Under the pieces are notes generated by a model, which made no database searches, was not told where the DNA came from, and saw nothing but the letters and a program-made list of their open reading frames with translations. From an uncultured Prevotellaceae bacterium (GTDB lineage Bacteria > Bacteroidota > Bacteroidia > Bacteroidales > Bacteroidaceae), in the NCBI GenBank assembly GCA_900318815.1, contig ONMA01000001.1, positions 114,210 through 178,209 on the forward strand: a stretch of 64,000 nt of DNA, in the 5' to 3' direction. Numbering within the stretch: position 1 is the first letter of the stretch; every line of letters begins with the position of its first letter. The position numbers were made by a program, and so were the translations under genes. Below, piece by piece: positions 44,826 to 52,243 of the stretch.

Positions 44826-44981
44826 ATGGCAAAGAAAACCGTTGCTACCCTCCATGAAGGTTCAAAGGATGGTCGCGCATACTCGAAGGTTATTCGTATG
44901 GTGAAGAGCCCCAAGACGGGTGCTTACATCTTCGACGAGCAGATGGTTCCCAACGAGGCCGTTAAGGACTTCTTCAAGTAA
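44826..44981 (+). CDS. DUF4295 family protein, likely Bacteroidetes-specific ribosomal protein
   Basis: A 51-residue basic protein (MAKKTVATLHEGSKDGRAYS..., ending VPNEAVKDFFK), too short for many gene finders. DUF4295 genes follow rpmB-rpmG throughout Bacteroidetes. I recall that ribosome structures from this phylum contain an extra small protein named bL38, and the position makes this gene the natural candidate; I could not verify the match. It is in the ribosomal operon, 12 bp after rpmG. Confidence 0.8.
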   Translation: MAKKTVATLHEGSKDGRAYSKVIRMVKSPKTGAYIFDEQMVPNEAVKDFFK

Positions 44982-45065
44982 ATCGATGGAGTCGCTTGGC
45001 TCGTTCAAGAACTGAGTATCGTCATTGGGAGAAATCCAGATACTTAAAAAAATAATACTGGTTGA

Positions 45066-45099
45066 AATGCCATTCCTGCCAAGCAGGGATGGCATTTTT
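45066..45099 (+). terminator. Terminator of the ribosomal operon, shared with the convergent GT4 gene
   Basis: ATGCCATTCCTG (45067-45078) pairs with CAGGGATGGCAT (45084-45095) with one T-G pair, then TTTTT. It overlaps the stop codon of the convergent glycosyltransferase. Confidence 0.8.
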
Positions 45100-46219
45100 A
45101 TAGTTGTTGATAGAACGTTTCGTATTGACGGGCTACCTTGATGTAATCATGGTGCCGATTAATATATTCAATACTCTGGCGTTTTAGTTCGGGCAGATGT
45201 TCGGGGTGAAGCACGAGCTGCTCCAACTCGTGACGGACGCTCTCATAGTTAGGTTGTACATTGATGATGGGCTGCAACTCTTTTTCTCCGATAATCTCAT
45301 AGTTTTCCGGTTCGCCACCGCCTATGCAGACGATGCCTTTCGACATGGCCAGCAGTGCGTTCATGGCGGGGGTGTAGCTATAGAGCTGGTCCATGATGGC
45401 ATCGCTGTTGTCCATTAGATGCTGGTATTGGGCGAAGGGCACGCCTTCGGCCTTGATGAGTTGCAGTTGGGTGGGGTACAGCTTTTGTACGTCTTCAGCT
45501 GCTCGGAGCATGATGTCAGTGCCTTTGTAGATGCTGCGGCCTTTGCTGATTCCGATGAAGACCTTTAGGGGTGAGGTGGGAGCCGGGGATTTCAAATCCC
45601 CTCCAACAGCAGGAGAATATAGAGGCGTGGGATTCGGGACAATAGGCAGGGGGATAAAACGCAGTTTCTCAGGGAAGTAAGGTTCGTAACATACATAATC
45701 CTCGTAGAGTACAGCGACAATTCCGTCGCAATCATTGGCTATCTGCTGGTTCAGTTGTCCTTTCGGTGTGCCAAGCCAGTCGAGCTGGTCTTTTACGGCC
45801 ACAGCATCGGTGCGCACTTGGTCGCCTATATTGAAGTCGCTGTAACGTAACGGCTTGCGATAGGTACATTCATGCACCCAGTACCAGTCCATGCCCATAG
45901 CACCAAGCACGATTCGCCTGTTGTGTTTCTTTAGATAATGATAGATGTGGAAGAGCCGTTCGGCTTTCAGGTCGATGAAGATGGGGTTGATGAGTTGCAC
46001 CACATCGTAGTCTCGCCAGCGGGGCAGCAGTGAGTAGACTTTGGCTAATAGCCTCATGCCGCCTAATTTGCCGGGGCGACGGGCAAGGTCGATGTCGCGT
46101 GGATAGTCTTTCCAGAAGTCGCCGCCCGAGGCCACCGTGACCTCGTGTCCTAACTGTCGAAGTCCTGCGGCCAGCGTGTTGTGTACGTTGCTGTATTCTC
46201 CAAGCAGTAGTATCCTCAT
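45098..46219 (-). CDS. GT4-type glycosyltransferase
   Basis: A 373-residue GT-B enzyme. The start RILLLGEYSNVHNTLAAGLRQLGHEV and the C-terminal donor-site block (KVFIGISKGRSIYKGTDIML, then AMSKGIVCIGGGEPENYE) fit retaining GT4-like enzymes. The ATG at 46219 overlaps the upstream stop (ATGA), supporting this start over a longer one. At about residues 202-214 it carries palindromic element A (AVGGDLKSPAP) just before the strand VFIG, between the two domains. It ends in the terminator of the ribosomal operon. Last gene of a three-gene glycan operon. Confidence 0.8.
   Translation of the reverse strand: MRILLLGEYSNVHNTLAAGLRQLGHEVTVASGGDFWKDYPRDIDLARRPGKLGGMRLLAKVYSLLPRWRDYDVVQLINPIFIDLKAERLFHIYHYLKKHNRRIVLGAMGMDWYWVHECTYRKPLRYSDFNIGDQVRTDAVAVKDQLDWLGTPKGQLNQQIANDCDGIVAVLYEDYVCYEPYFPEKLRFIPLPIVPNPTPLYSPAVGGDLKSPAPTSPLKVFIGISKGRSIYKGTDIMLRAAEDVQKLYPTQLQLIKAEGVPFAQYQHLMDNSDAIMDQLYSYTPAMNALLAMSKGIVCIGGGEPENYEIIGEKELQPIINVQPNYESVRHELEQLVLHPEHLPELKRQSIEYINRHHDYIKVARQYETFYQQL
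45585..45609 (+). repeat. Palindromic element A, copy 3, inside the GT4 gene
   Basis: GGGGATTT-C-AAATCCCC followed by TCCAACAGC on the plus strand. The gene is on the minus strand, so this copy is read backwards, as A-V-G-G-D-L-K-S-P-A. Confidence 0.85.
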
Positions 46220-47208
46220 CTTTCTTTCTCCATTATGGGTAACAGACGCATGAGCATTCTGCGGCCAATCTCCGAGTTTGTCATGCGGCGGAACCATTTA
46301 TATTTCGTGGTATAGTCGCGGTCGGGCAGGGGAAACAGTCCCTTGCTGCGTAGTTCTTCTATCCGTTGGTTCAGGCACTGGCGGTCGCGGGTGAGGCGGA
46401 TGGTGTTGTAGATGTAGTCCATCGTGAGCTGGGCCACACGGCGTTCCAGTGCGTTGCGGTCGTCAGCGGGCAGCGAGTCAAGTTGCCTGCTCAGTCGGAA
46501 GATGACCTGTTTGTTGTCGTCAAGTCGCTGCAGATGCTTGTCGGCTCCTTCGGCGTGGATGGCCGATGTGTTGCGTTCGCGGTAATAATAGGCCTTGGCC
46601 GTAGTGTGGCGTACATATTCTGCCCGCAGCAACAGCTGTGCGGTAAACTCTTCATCCTCGCCGTAGGCCACTCCCGGCGTAAATCGCAAGGTGCCTAACA
46701 GACTGCGCCTGAACAGGTATCCCCAGGTAGCTCCGTGTATGTTGTTGCGGTGCATCAGTTCCGTGCCACTGACGCAAGGGCTGTCTTTGTAGTTGTTGTC
46801 GGCGTGGGCAGTTTCTGAGAAGTCGAACATCACCATGTCGCAGTTCTTGGTCTGTGCCAGTCGCAGTACGTGCTCGTATGTGGAGGTCAACAGCAGATCA
46901 TCGCCGTCGATGAACTGCACAAACTCTCCCTGTGCCATACGGAGTCCTGTGTTGCGGGCTTCCGACACTCCGTTGTTGGCAGTGCGGATGTAAATGAGTT
47001 GCTGGCTTAGCTCCTTCAGATCGCCGATGGGACTGTTATCCGAGCCGTCGTCCACGAGAATGATTTCCCGCTCCGATGGATGCAGGTTAAGGGCCAGTAT
47101 GCTTTCGATGCATTCGTGTAGCATACTGACAGGGATGTTGTAGACGGGTATGATAAACGTTATGAACGGCGTCCTATCAGTTTGTGTAGAGTTTTGTTGA
47201 TATGGCAT
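46216..47208 (-). CDS. GT2 glycosyltransferase
   Basis: A 330-residue GT2: FITFIIPVYNIPVSML, IILVDDGSDNSP, NNGVSEARNTGLRMAQGEFVQFIDGDDLL (metal site DGDD). The C-terminal third is a helical region (DRNALERRVAQLTMDYIYNTIRLTRDR) of unknown role. Its first 49 bp overlap the end of the upstream GT2 gene; no later start keeps the fold. It overlaps the GT4 gene by 4 bp. Glycan synthesis at the membrane is likely; sugar unknown. Confidence 0.85.
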   Translation of the reverse strand: MPYQQNSTQTDRTPFITFIIPVYNIPVSMLHECIESILALNLHPSEREIILVDDGSDNSPIGDLKELSQQLIYIRTANNGVSEARNTGLRMAQGEFVQFIDGDDLLLTSTYEHVLRLAQTKNCDMVMFDFSETAHADNNYKDSPCVSGTELMHRNNIHGATWGYLFRRSLLGTLRFTPGVAYGEDEEFTAQLLLRAEYVRHTTAKAYYYRERNTSAIHAEGADKHLQRLDDNKQVIFRLSRQLDSLPADDRNALERRVAQLTMDYIYNTIRLTRDRQCLNQRIEELRSKGLFPLPDRDYTTKYKWFRRMTNSEIGRRMLMRLLPIMEKER

Positions 47209-48065
47209 ATTCCTTTGATTCCAAATAGGTTGAGTACAACGGCTTTAGCTTTTTGTAGGCCGCTGAGACCAGTGCAGAAAGGATTGATATGTCGTCGGGG
47301 CATGATAGGCTTGTCGCCCGTCATCTCGCAGACATCCATCTGTGTGTTCAGCACGTGCATATAGTATTCATCGTCGCACCATCTGCTCATGGCCTCCAGA
47401 TGACTTTCCAGCAGCATCCTGAGTTGTTGCCCGGTGGCGGTGCTCGTAATGCCTTGACTGTTCAGGCAGTAGTAGTAGCATCCTTGTGAGGTGGTTCGTA
47501 CACGTGTAGCCTTTCCGAGGAGTATGGGCAATGTGGCTACGTCCTCGAACACGCGGTTCTCCGGGAAACGCACATCACTGAACAGTTTGCGACGGTAAAT
47601 CTTGTTGCAAGCGTAGGTATGGGCGTAGGCCTTGCCCCGCAGCCAGTAGTCCTGCATGTTGGTATATAGCTGATTACCAAACGTCAGCAATTCCTGTTCC
47701 TTTGCCCCATAGTGCCAGTAGATGGCATACTCCACGATGTCGGCCTGCGCCGTCAGGGGCATCACCTGTTCGTAGGTATCGGCTGTGAGGAAGTCGTCGC
47801 TGTCGACGAAGGTCACCCATTCGCCTTGTGCCATGTCGAGTCCCGCATTGCGGGCACTGCTCAGTCCGCCGTTTTTCTTATGAAGCACGTGCAGCCGATG
47901 GTCACGCCTTGCCCATTCGTCGCATAGCTGTGGGCAGCGGTCGGGCGATCCGTCATCGACCAGAATCACCTCTATGTCGGTAAACGTCTGCCCTAAGACA
48001 CTCTCCACGCAGCGGTCGAGCGTGTCTTCCACACGGAAAACTGGAATGATGATACTTAGTTTCAT
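47160..48065 (-). CDS. GT2 glycosyltransferase
   Basis: A 301-residue GT2 beginning MKLSIIIPVFRVEDTL, with VILVDDGSPDRCP, NGGLSSARNAGLDMAQGEWVTFVDSDDFL and the substrate block ENRVFEDVATLPILL. The ATG at 48063-48065 lies only one or two bases after the predicted transcript start, so the message may be leaderless. First gene of the minus-strand glycan operon and divergent from the Wzx gene. Confidence 0.86.
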   Translation of the reverse strand: MKLSIIIPVFRVEDTLDRCVESVLGQTFTDIEVILVDDGSPDRCPQLCDEWARRDHRLHVLHKKNGGLSSARNAGLDMAQGEWVTFVDSDDFLTADTYEQVMPLTAQADIVEYAIYWHYGAKEQELLTFGNQLYTNMQDYWLRGKAYAHTYACNKIYRRKLFSDVRFPENRVFEDVATLPILLGKATRVRTTSQGCYYYCLNSQGITSTATGQQLRMLLESHLEAMSRWCDDEYYMHVLNTQMDVCEMTGDKPIMPRRHINPFCTGLSGLQKAKAVVLNLFGIKGICHINKTLHKLIGRRS

Positions 48066-48070
48066 CGGCA

Positions 48071-48101
48071 CAAAATTACATAAAAATAACGTAAAATCAA
48101 A
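48071..48101 (-). promoter_or_regulatory. Promoter of the minus-strand glycan operon (leaderless)
   Basis: Minus-strand TTTG (48098-48101), 19 nt, TAATTTTG (48071-48078). The -7 box ends 5 bases before the ATG at 48065. Confidence 0.65.
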
Positions 48102-48111
48102 ATAAATGTTG

Positions 48112-48119
48112 TACTTTTG
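48112..48119 (+). promoter_or_regulatory. Promoter -7 box of the plus-strand flippase gene
   Basis: TACTTTTG followed by CG, 16 nt before the ATG at 48136. It overlaps the divergent promoter region, so the two operons may be controlled together. Confidence 0.5.
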
Positions 48120-48135
48120 CGTTTTCTTTTTATAC

Positions 48136-49635
48136 ATGAGAAAAGAAGAACGCGAAGACAGCTACGGTCACGTGCTGAAATACACTGGCATCTTTGGCGG
48201 GGTACAGGGCCTGAACATCCTCATCGGCCTTGTGCGCAACAAGATTGTTGCCTCGCTCTTAGGCCCGGAAGGCATGGGTCTGGCTTCGCTGTTCAACACG
48301 GCGGTCAACTTTATTTCTCAGGCCACCAACTTCGGAATCTCATTCAGTGCCGTGCGACATGTGTCGGAGCTTTTCGACGCGGGCGATGAAGCTCGCATAC
48401 AGCATTTTGTCAAGGTGGTGCGTGCGTGGTCTCTGCTTACTGCACTTTTAGGTATGCTGGTGTGCATCGTGGCCGGCCCATTCCTGAGCGACTATACATT
48501 CTCCTGGGGCGACCACACCCTTCATTTCATCTTACTGGCACCTGCCGTAGGGCTGATGGCCATCACGGGTGGCGAGACGGCCATCCTGAAGGGTGCCCGT
48601 CAGCTTCGCGCCCTGGCCGTTATTCAGATATGGAATATATTCCTTGCCTTGCTGGTTGCTGTTCCTCTCTATTATTTCTTCTGGCAGAAAGCCATTGTGC
48701 CCGTCATTGTGCTGATGGCTTTGTCGGCCATGCTGCTCACCATCCGCCATTCCTACCGGCTCTATCCTTTGCAGATGGGAGGGACAAAAGGCGTTCTTGG
48801 CGAGGGAATGGGCATGATTCGCCTGGGCGTTGCCTTCGTCCTCGCCGGAATCCTTGGCAGTGGTGCCGAGATGCTGGTGCGCTCCTACCTGAACGTGGCA
48901 GGCAATCTGGACATCGTGGGACTCTACAATGCAGGCTTCATGCTGACGATTACCTACGGCGGCATGGTGTTCTCGGCTATGGAGACCGACTACTTTCCCC
49001 GAATCTCGGCCGTGAGTCGTCACAGGAAGAAGATGCGCGACACGGTGAACCGCCAGATAGAGGTGTCGCTGCTCATCGTCTCGCCCATGCTGGTAGGCCT
49101 CATGGTCTTCATGCCGATTGTCATCCCCCTGCTTTTCACGGTAGACTTCCTGCCTGTTGTGGCCATGGCTCAGGTGGCTGTGTTCTCTATGTATGTCAAG
49201 GCGTTGTCGCTGCCCATCTCTTATCTGACGCTGGCTCGTGGCGACTCCCTGGCTTTCCTCCTCATTGAGGCTGTCGACGACGTGCTTCTGGTCGTGTTTA
49301 TGATCATCGGCTATAAGCAGTGGGGACTGTTTGGTACAGGTGTCGCCCTCACCGCGTCCTATGTCGTTGATGCCATCATCATCTATTTCTACACCTTCCT
49401 GCGCTATGGTTATCAGTTCTCGGCCCCTGTGCTGCAGATCATAGCCATCCAGTTGCCGATAGGCATCGTTGCCTATATGGCTGCTTTCAATGCCAGCACC
49501 TTTGCCTACTGGTTGTCGGGCAGTCTGCTCTGCCTGGCCAGTTTGGGCATATCCGTCTATATACTCCGCCAGAAGACTTCGCTTTGGAGCAAGCTGAAGG
49601 AGAAGTACCTTTCAAGATTCATCCGCCATGACTAA
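48136..49635 (+). CDS. Polysaccharide flippase, Wzx type
   Basis: A 499-residue protein with about 12-14 membrane spans. GHVLKYTGIFGGVQGLNILIGLVRNKIVASLLGPEGMGLASLFNTAV is the O-antigen flippase N-terminus. The ATG at 48136 fits the promoter; an earlier ATG lies upstream of it. It is the second Wzx in the window and probably serves the neighbouring glycosyltransferases. It overlaps the next GT2 gene by 8 bp. Confidence 0.87.
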   Translation: MRKEEREDSYGHVLKYTGIFGGVQGLNILIGLVRNKIVASLLGPEGMGLASLFNTAVNFISQATNFGISFSAVRHVSELFDAGDEARIQHFVKVVRAWSLLTALLGMLVCIVAGPFLSDYTFSWGDHTLHFILLAPAVGLMAITGGETAILKGARQLRALAVIQIWNIFLALLVAVPLYYFFWQKAIVPVIVLMALSAMLLTIRHSYRLYPLQMGGTKGVLGEGMGMIRLGVAFVLAGILGSGAEMLVRSYLNVAGNLDIVGLYNAGFMLTITYGGMVFSAMETDYFPRISAVSRHRKKMRDTVNRQIEVSLLIVSPMLVGLMVFMPIVIPLLFTVDFLPVVAMAQVAVFSMYVKALSLPISYLTLARGDSLAFLLIEAVDDVLLVVFMIIGYKQWGLFGTGVALTASYVVDAIIIYFYTFLRYGYQFSAPVLQIIAIQLPIGIVAYMAAFNASTFAYWLSGSLLCLASLGISVYILRQKTSLWSKLKEKYLSRFIRHD

Positions 49636-50608
49636 GGTTACCGTTCTTGTTGCCGTCTATAATGCATCGCGCTATCTGCCAGCCTGTCTCGATTCGTTGG
49701 CTCGACAGACGCTGCATGACATTCAGGTGGTCTGTGTCGACGATGCTTCTACCGACGACTCACTCTCTATCCTGCAGTCGTATGCTGCGGTCGATGAACG
49801 TTTCGTGGTGCTTCATCTGGAACAGAACCAGGGTCAGGCCTTTGCCCGTAACATGGCTCTACAGCAGGCACGGGGAGAGCTTGTCTGCTTTCTCGATGCC
49901 GATGACTGGTTCGAACCCGGTGCTTTGGCCTGTGCAGTCGAGGCGTTTGAGGCAAATGAAGGAACAGATGCCGTACTCTTCGACGTGTCGATGGACTATG
50001 CCGACCACACCGAGACCTATACTATGCCCGCTTTCGAGGTGCTGTCTGGGGATGAGGCATTCCGCATGAGCCTCACCTGGCAGATACATGGCGTCTATAT
50101 GGTGCGCACGTCTATCCATCTGCGTTATCCTTACGACACTACCTGCAAGGCCTATAGCGACGACAATTCCACCCGACTGCATTTCCTTGCCTCTCGACAG
50201 GTGCGTCGCTGTGCGGGTGTCTATCATTATAGGCAGCACGCTTCGTCGGTGACCCATGCCGTCAGCGTGCGTCGCTATGACTATCTGCGAGCCAATGAGT
50301 CCATGAAATGCTCGTTGCAAGAGTTGGATGTCGGTGAGGATATTCTGGCAGCGTATGAGAATCACCGTTGGCTGAACTTGGTCGATGTCTACATGTTCCA
50401 TTTTGTCCACGGTGCTCAGTTGTCGGCCCGCGACCGTCAGTATGGGCTTAGTGAGCTTCGGCGCGTGTGGCAAGGCATCGACCGCAGTCTTCTCTCGCCC
50501 CACATCACCCGCAAGCTGGGCTATCGGCCCATGCCCACCTGGTGGCTGTTCCGTGTGGAAGAGTGGCTCTATTTCAGCCTGCGTGCCATCCTTGGCAAGA
50601 ATCATTAA
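49628..50608 (+). CDS. GT2 glycosyltransferase
   Basis: A 326-residue GT2: KVTVLVAVYNASRYLPACLDSL, QVVCVDDASTDDSL, NQGQAFARNMALQQARGELVCFLDADDWF with the DADD metal site. A helical C-terminus ends WWLFRVEEWLYFSLRAILGK, probably a membrane-binding amphipathic helix. Its start overlaps the flippase stop. It completes the plus-strand half of the second glycan cluster. Confidence 0.86.
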   Translation: MTKVTVLVAVYNASRYLPACLDSLARQTLHDIQVVCVDDASTDDSLSILQSYAAVDERFVVLHLEQNQGQAFARNMALQQARGELVCFLDADDWFEPGALACAVEAFEANEGTDAVLFDVSMDYADHTETYTMPAFEVLSGDEAFRMSLTWQIHGVYMVRTSIHLRYPYDTTCKAYSDDNSTRLHFLASRQVRRCAGVYHYRQHASSVTHAVSVRRYDYLRANESMKCSLQELDVGEDILAAYENHRWLNLVDVYMFHFVHGAQLSARDRQYGLSELRRVWQGIDRSLLSPHITRKLGYRPMPTWWLFRVEEWLYFSLRAILGKNH

Positions 50609-50649
50609 CAGGGGCGTATGTTCTGCGCCCAAACAAAAACCAATACAAT

Positions 50650-51837
50650 ATGATTAAAGACTTTAATTTCTACGCCCCAACTCGCGTAGTGTTCGGGAAA
50701 AAATCGGAAGAGCAGCTTCCGCAGTTGATAAAGGCTAATGGCGGCACGCGCGTGCTTGTTCATTATGGTGGAGGCTCGGCCCGTCGTTCAGGATTGCTCG
50801 ACAAGGTAGAGCAGATGCTTAATGAGGCCGGTATCTACTTTGTAGAACTGGGCGGTGTAGTGCCCAACCCACTTCTCTCGAAGGTCGAGGAGGGTATTGC
50901 CCTGTGCCGTCAGGAGCAGGTGGACTTCATCCTGGCCGTGGGTGGCGGTAGTGTCATCGACTCGGCCAAGGCCATTGGCTATGGGGTAGGGTATGCAGGC
51001 GATGTGTGGGATTTTTGGGAAGGGAAAGCCGTTCCAGCGCAATGCCTGCCCATCGGCGTGATGCTCACCATCCCTGCCGCAGGCAGCGAGATGTCGAGTT
51101 CGTGTGTCATTACCAAGGATGAGGGTCTGCTGAAGCGTGGCATCAACAGCGACCTGTGCCGCTGCCGCTTCTGTATTATGAACCCGGAGCGCACCTACAC
51201 GCTACCCGCCTATCAGACGGCTGCTGGTGCCACTGACATCATGATGCACACGATGGAGCGTTACTTCTCGAAGTATGAGGACATGACGCTGACCGACGCC
51301 ATAGCCGAAGCCCTGCTGCGCACGGTGAAGGACTGTGCGCTTGAGGTGCTGAAGAATCCAGAGGACTATCGCCTTCGTGCCCAAATTATGTGGGCTGGCT
51401 CGCTGGCACACAACGACCTGACTGAGTGCGGTACGGAGAAAGACTTTGCCACTCACCGCCTGGAGCATGAACTGAGTGCCCTCTTTGGCGTGACGCACGG
51501 TGCCGGCCTGGCCGCTCTCTGGGGTTCCTGGGCCCGCTATGTGCTGCCTCAGCACGTGAGCCGCTTCGTTCGGTTTGCCGTCAATGTGATGGGTGTCGAG
51601 AATGATTTCGCTCATCCCGTAGAGACGGCCATCAAGGGTATAGAGTCCATAGAGCGTTTTTATCGTGCCATCGGCATGCCCACCAGCATTCCTGAACTGA
51701 TAGGCCGCTCTGCCACTGACGAGGAAATCGAGGTAATGGTCGATAAGGCTTCGCGCGGACATACCATTACGCTGGGTGCCATGCAGGTACTGAATACCGA
51801 CGATATGGCTGCTATCTATCGCATGGCAAATCAATAA
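50650..51837 (+). CDS. Iron-containing alcohol dehydrogenase (YqhD/BDH type)
   Basis: A 395-residue NAD(P)-dependent dehydrogenase. MIKDFNFYAPTRVVFGK is the typical start; GGGSVIDSAKAIG binds the cofactor; metal ligands lie in GATDIMMHTMERYF and FGVTHGAGLAALWG. The best match by pattern is YqhD and the butanol dehydrogenases that reduce aldehydes with NADPH. Frames extending further upstream cover the glycosyltransferase end and are rejected. Confidence 0.9.
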   Translation: MIKDFNFYAPTRVVFGKKSEEQLPQLIKANGGTRVLVHYGGGSARRSGLLDKVEQMLNEAGIYFVELGGVVPNPLLSKVEEGIALCRQEQVDFILAVGGGSVIDSAKAIGYGVGYAGDVWDFWEGKAVPAQCLPIGVMLTIPAAGSEMSSSCVITKDEGLLKRGINSDLCRCRFCIMNPERTYTLPAYQTAAGATDIMMHTMERYFSKYEDMTLTDAIAEALLRTVKDCALEVLKNPEDYRLRAQIMWAGSLAHNDLTECGTEKDFATHRLEHELSALFGVTHGAGLAALWGSWARYVLPQHVSRFVRFAVNVMGVENDFAHPVETAIKGIESIERFYRAIGMPTSIPELIGRSATDEEIEVMVDKASRGHTITLGAMQVLNTDDMAAIYRMANQ

Positions 51838-51871
51838 ACGGAGTTTCTGCCTGAGTGTAAGGAGGCATCCG

Positions 51872-52243
51872 TCATTGTTTGAGGAATGACAATAAGTTGA
51901 CGACGTAGGGGCGTTCCCAGTCGCGCAGGTGATGACGCTGGTCGTCGTACTGCAGGAGGTCGAGGTCGATGCGCACGATTCCTTGTTGGCGTTCTTCGCG
52001 GGTGCGCCCCATCTGTTGCTCCGTCGCTTTAAGCCATTGCTCTATCTCGCTCTTGCTTAGGGCAGTATGACCTTGGCAGAGTTGGTTCAGGTAGAGGTCG
52101 GAACGATGGGTGCCTACAGGCTTCGTCCACAGTTCGTGGGTGAAGGTGAAAGAAGAAAGAATCTGGGCGAGACGCCTACGCGCCTCGCTCAGATTCTTTT
52201 CATGGTTGCAGTTGGCAGCCAAGGATATGATGACGTGATGCAT
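51872..52243 (-). CDS. folK: Short HPPK (folate pyrophosphokinase)
   Basis: A 123-residue protein with the HPPK start VIISLAANCNHEKNLSEARRRL, then FTHELWTKPVG, LYLNQLCQG and EQQMGRTREERQQGIVRIDLDLLQYD holding the metal-binding Asp pair. It would phosphorylate hydroxymethyl-dihydropterin in folate synthesis. Typical HPPK is near 160 residues; this one ends soon after RPYVVNLL, short of the usual C-terminal part. It starts directly after the maeB stop and is probably cotranscribed with it. Confidence 0.8.
   Translation of the reverse strand: MHHVIISLAANCNHEKNLSEARRRLAQILSSFTFTHELWTKPVGTHRSDLYLNQLCQGHTALSKSEIEQWLKATEQQMGRTREERQQGIVRIDLDLLQYDDQRHHLRDWERPYVVNLLSFLKQ

Noticed and set aside
50467..50649. 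Longer start for the iron alcohol dehydrogenase
   Set aside because: The extension lies inside the glycosyltransferase gene and has no family similarity.
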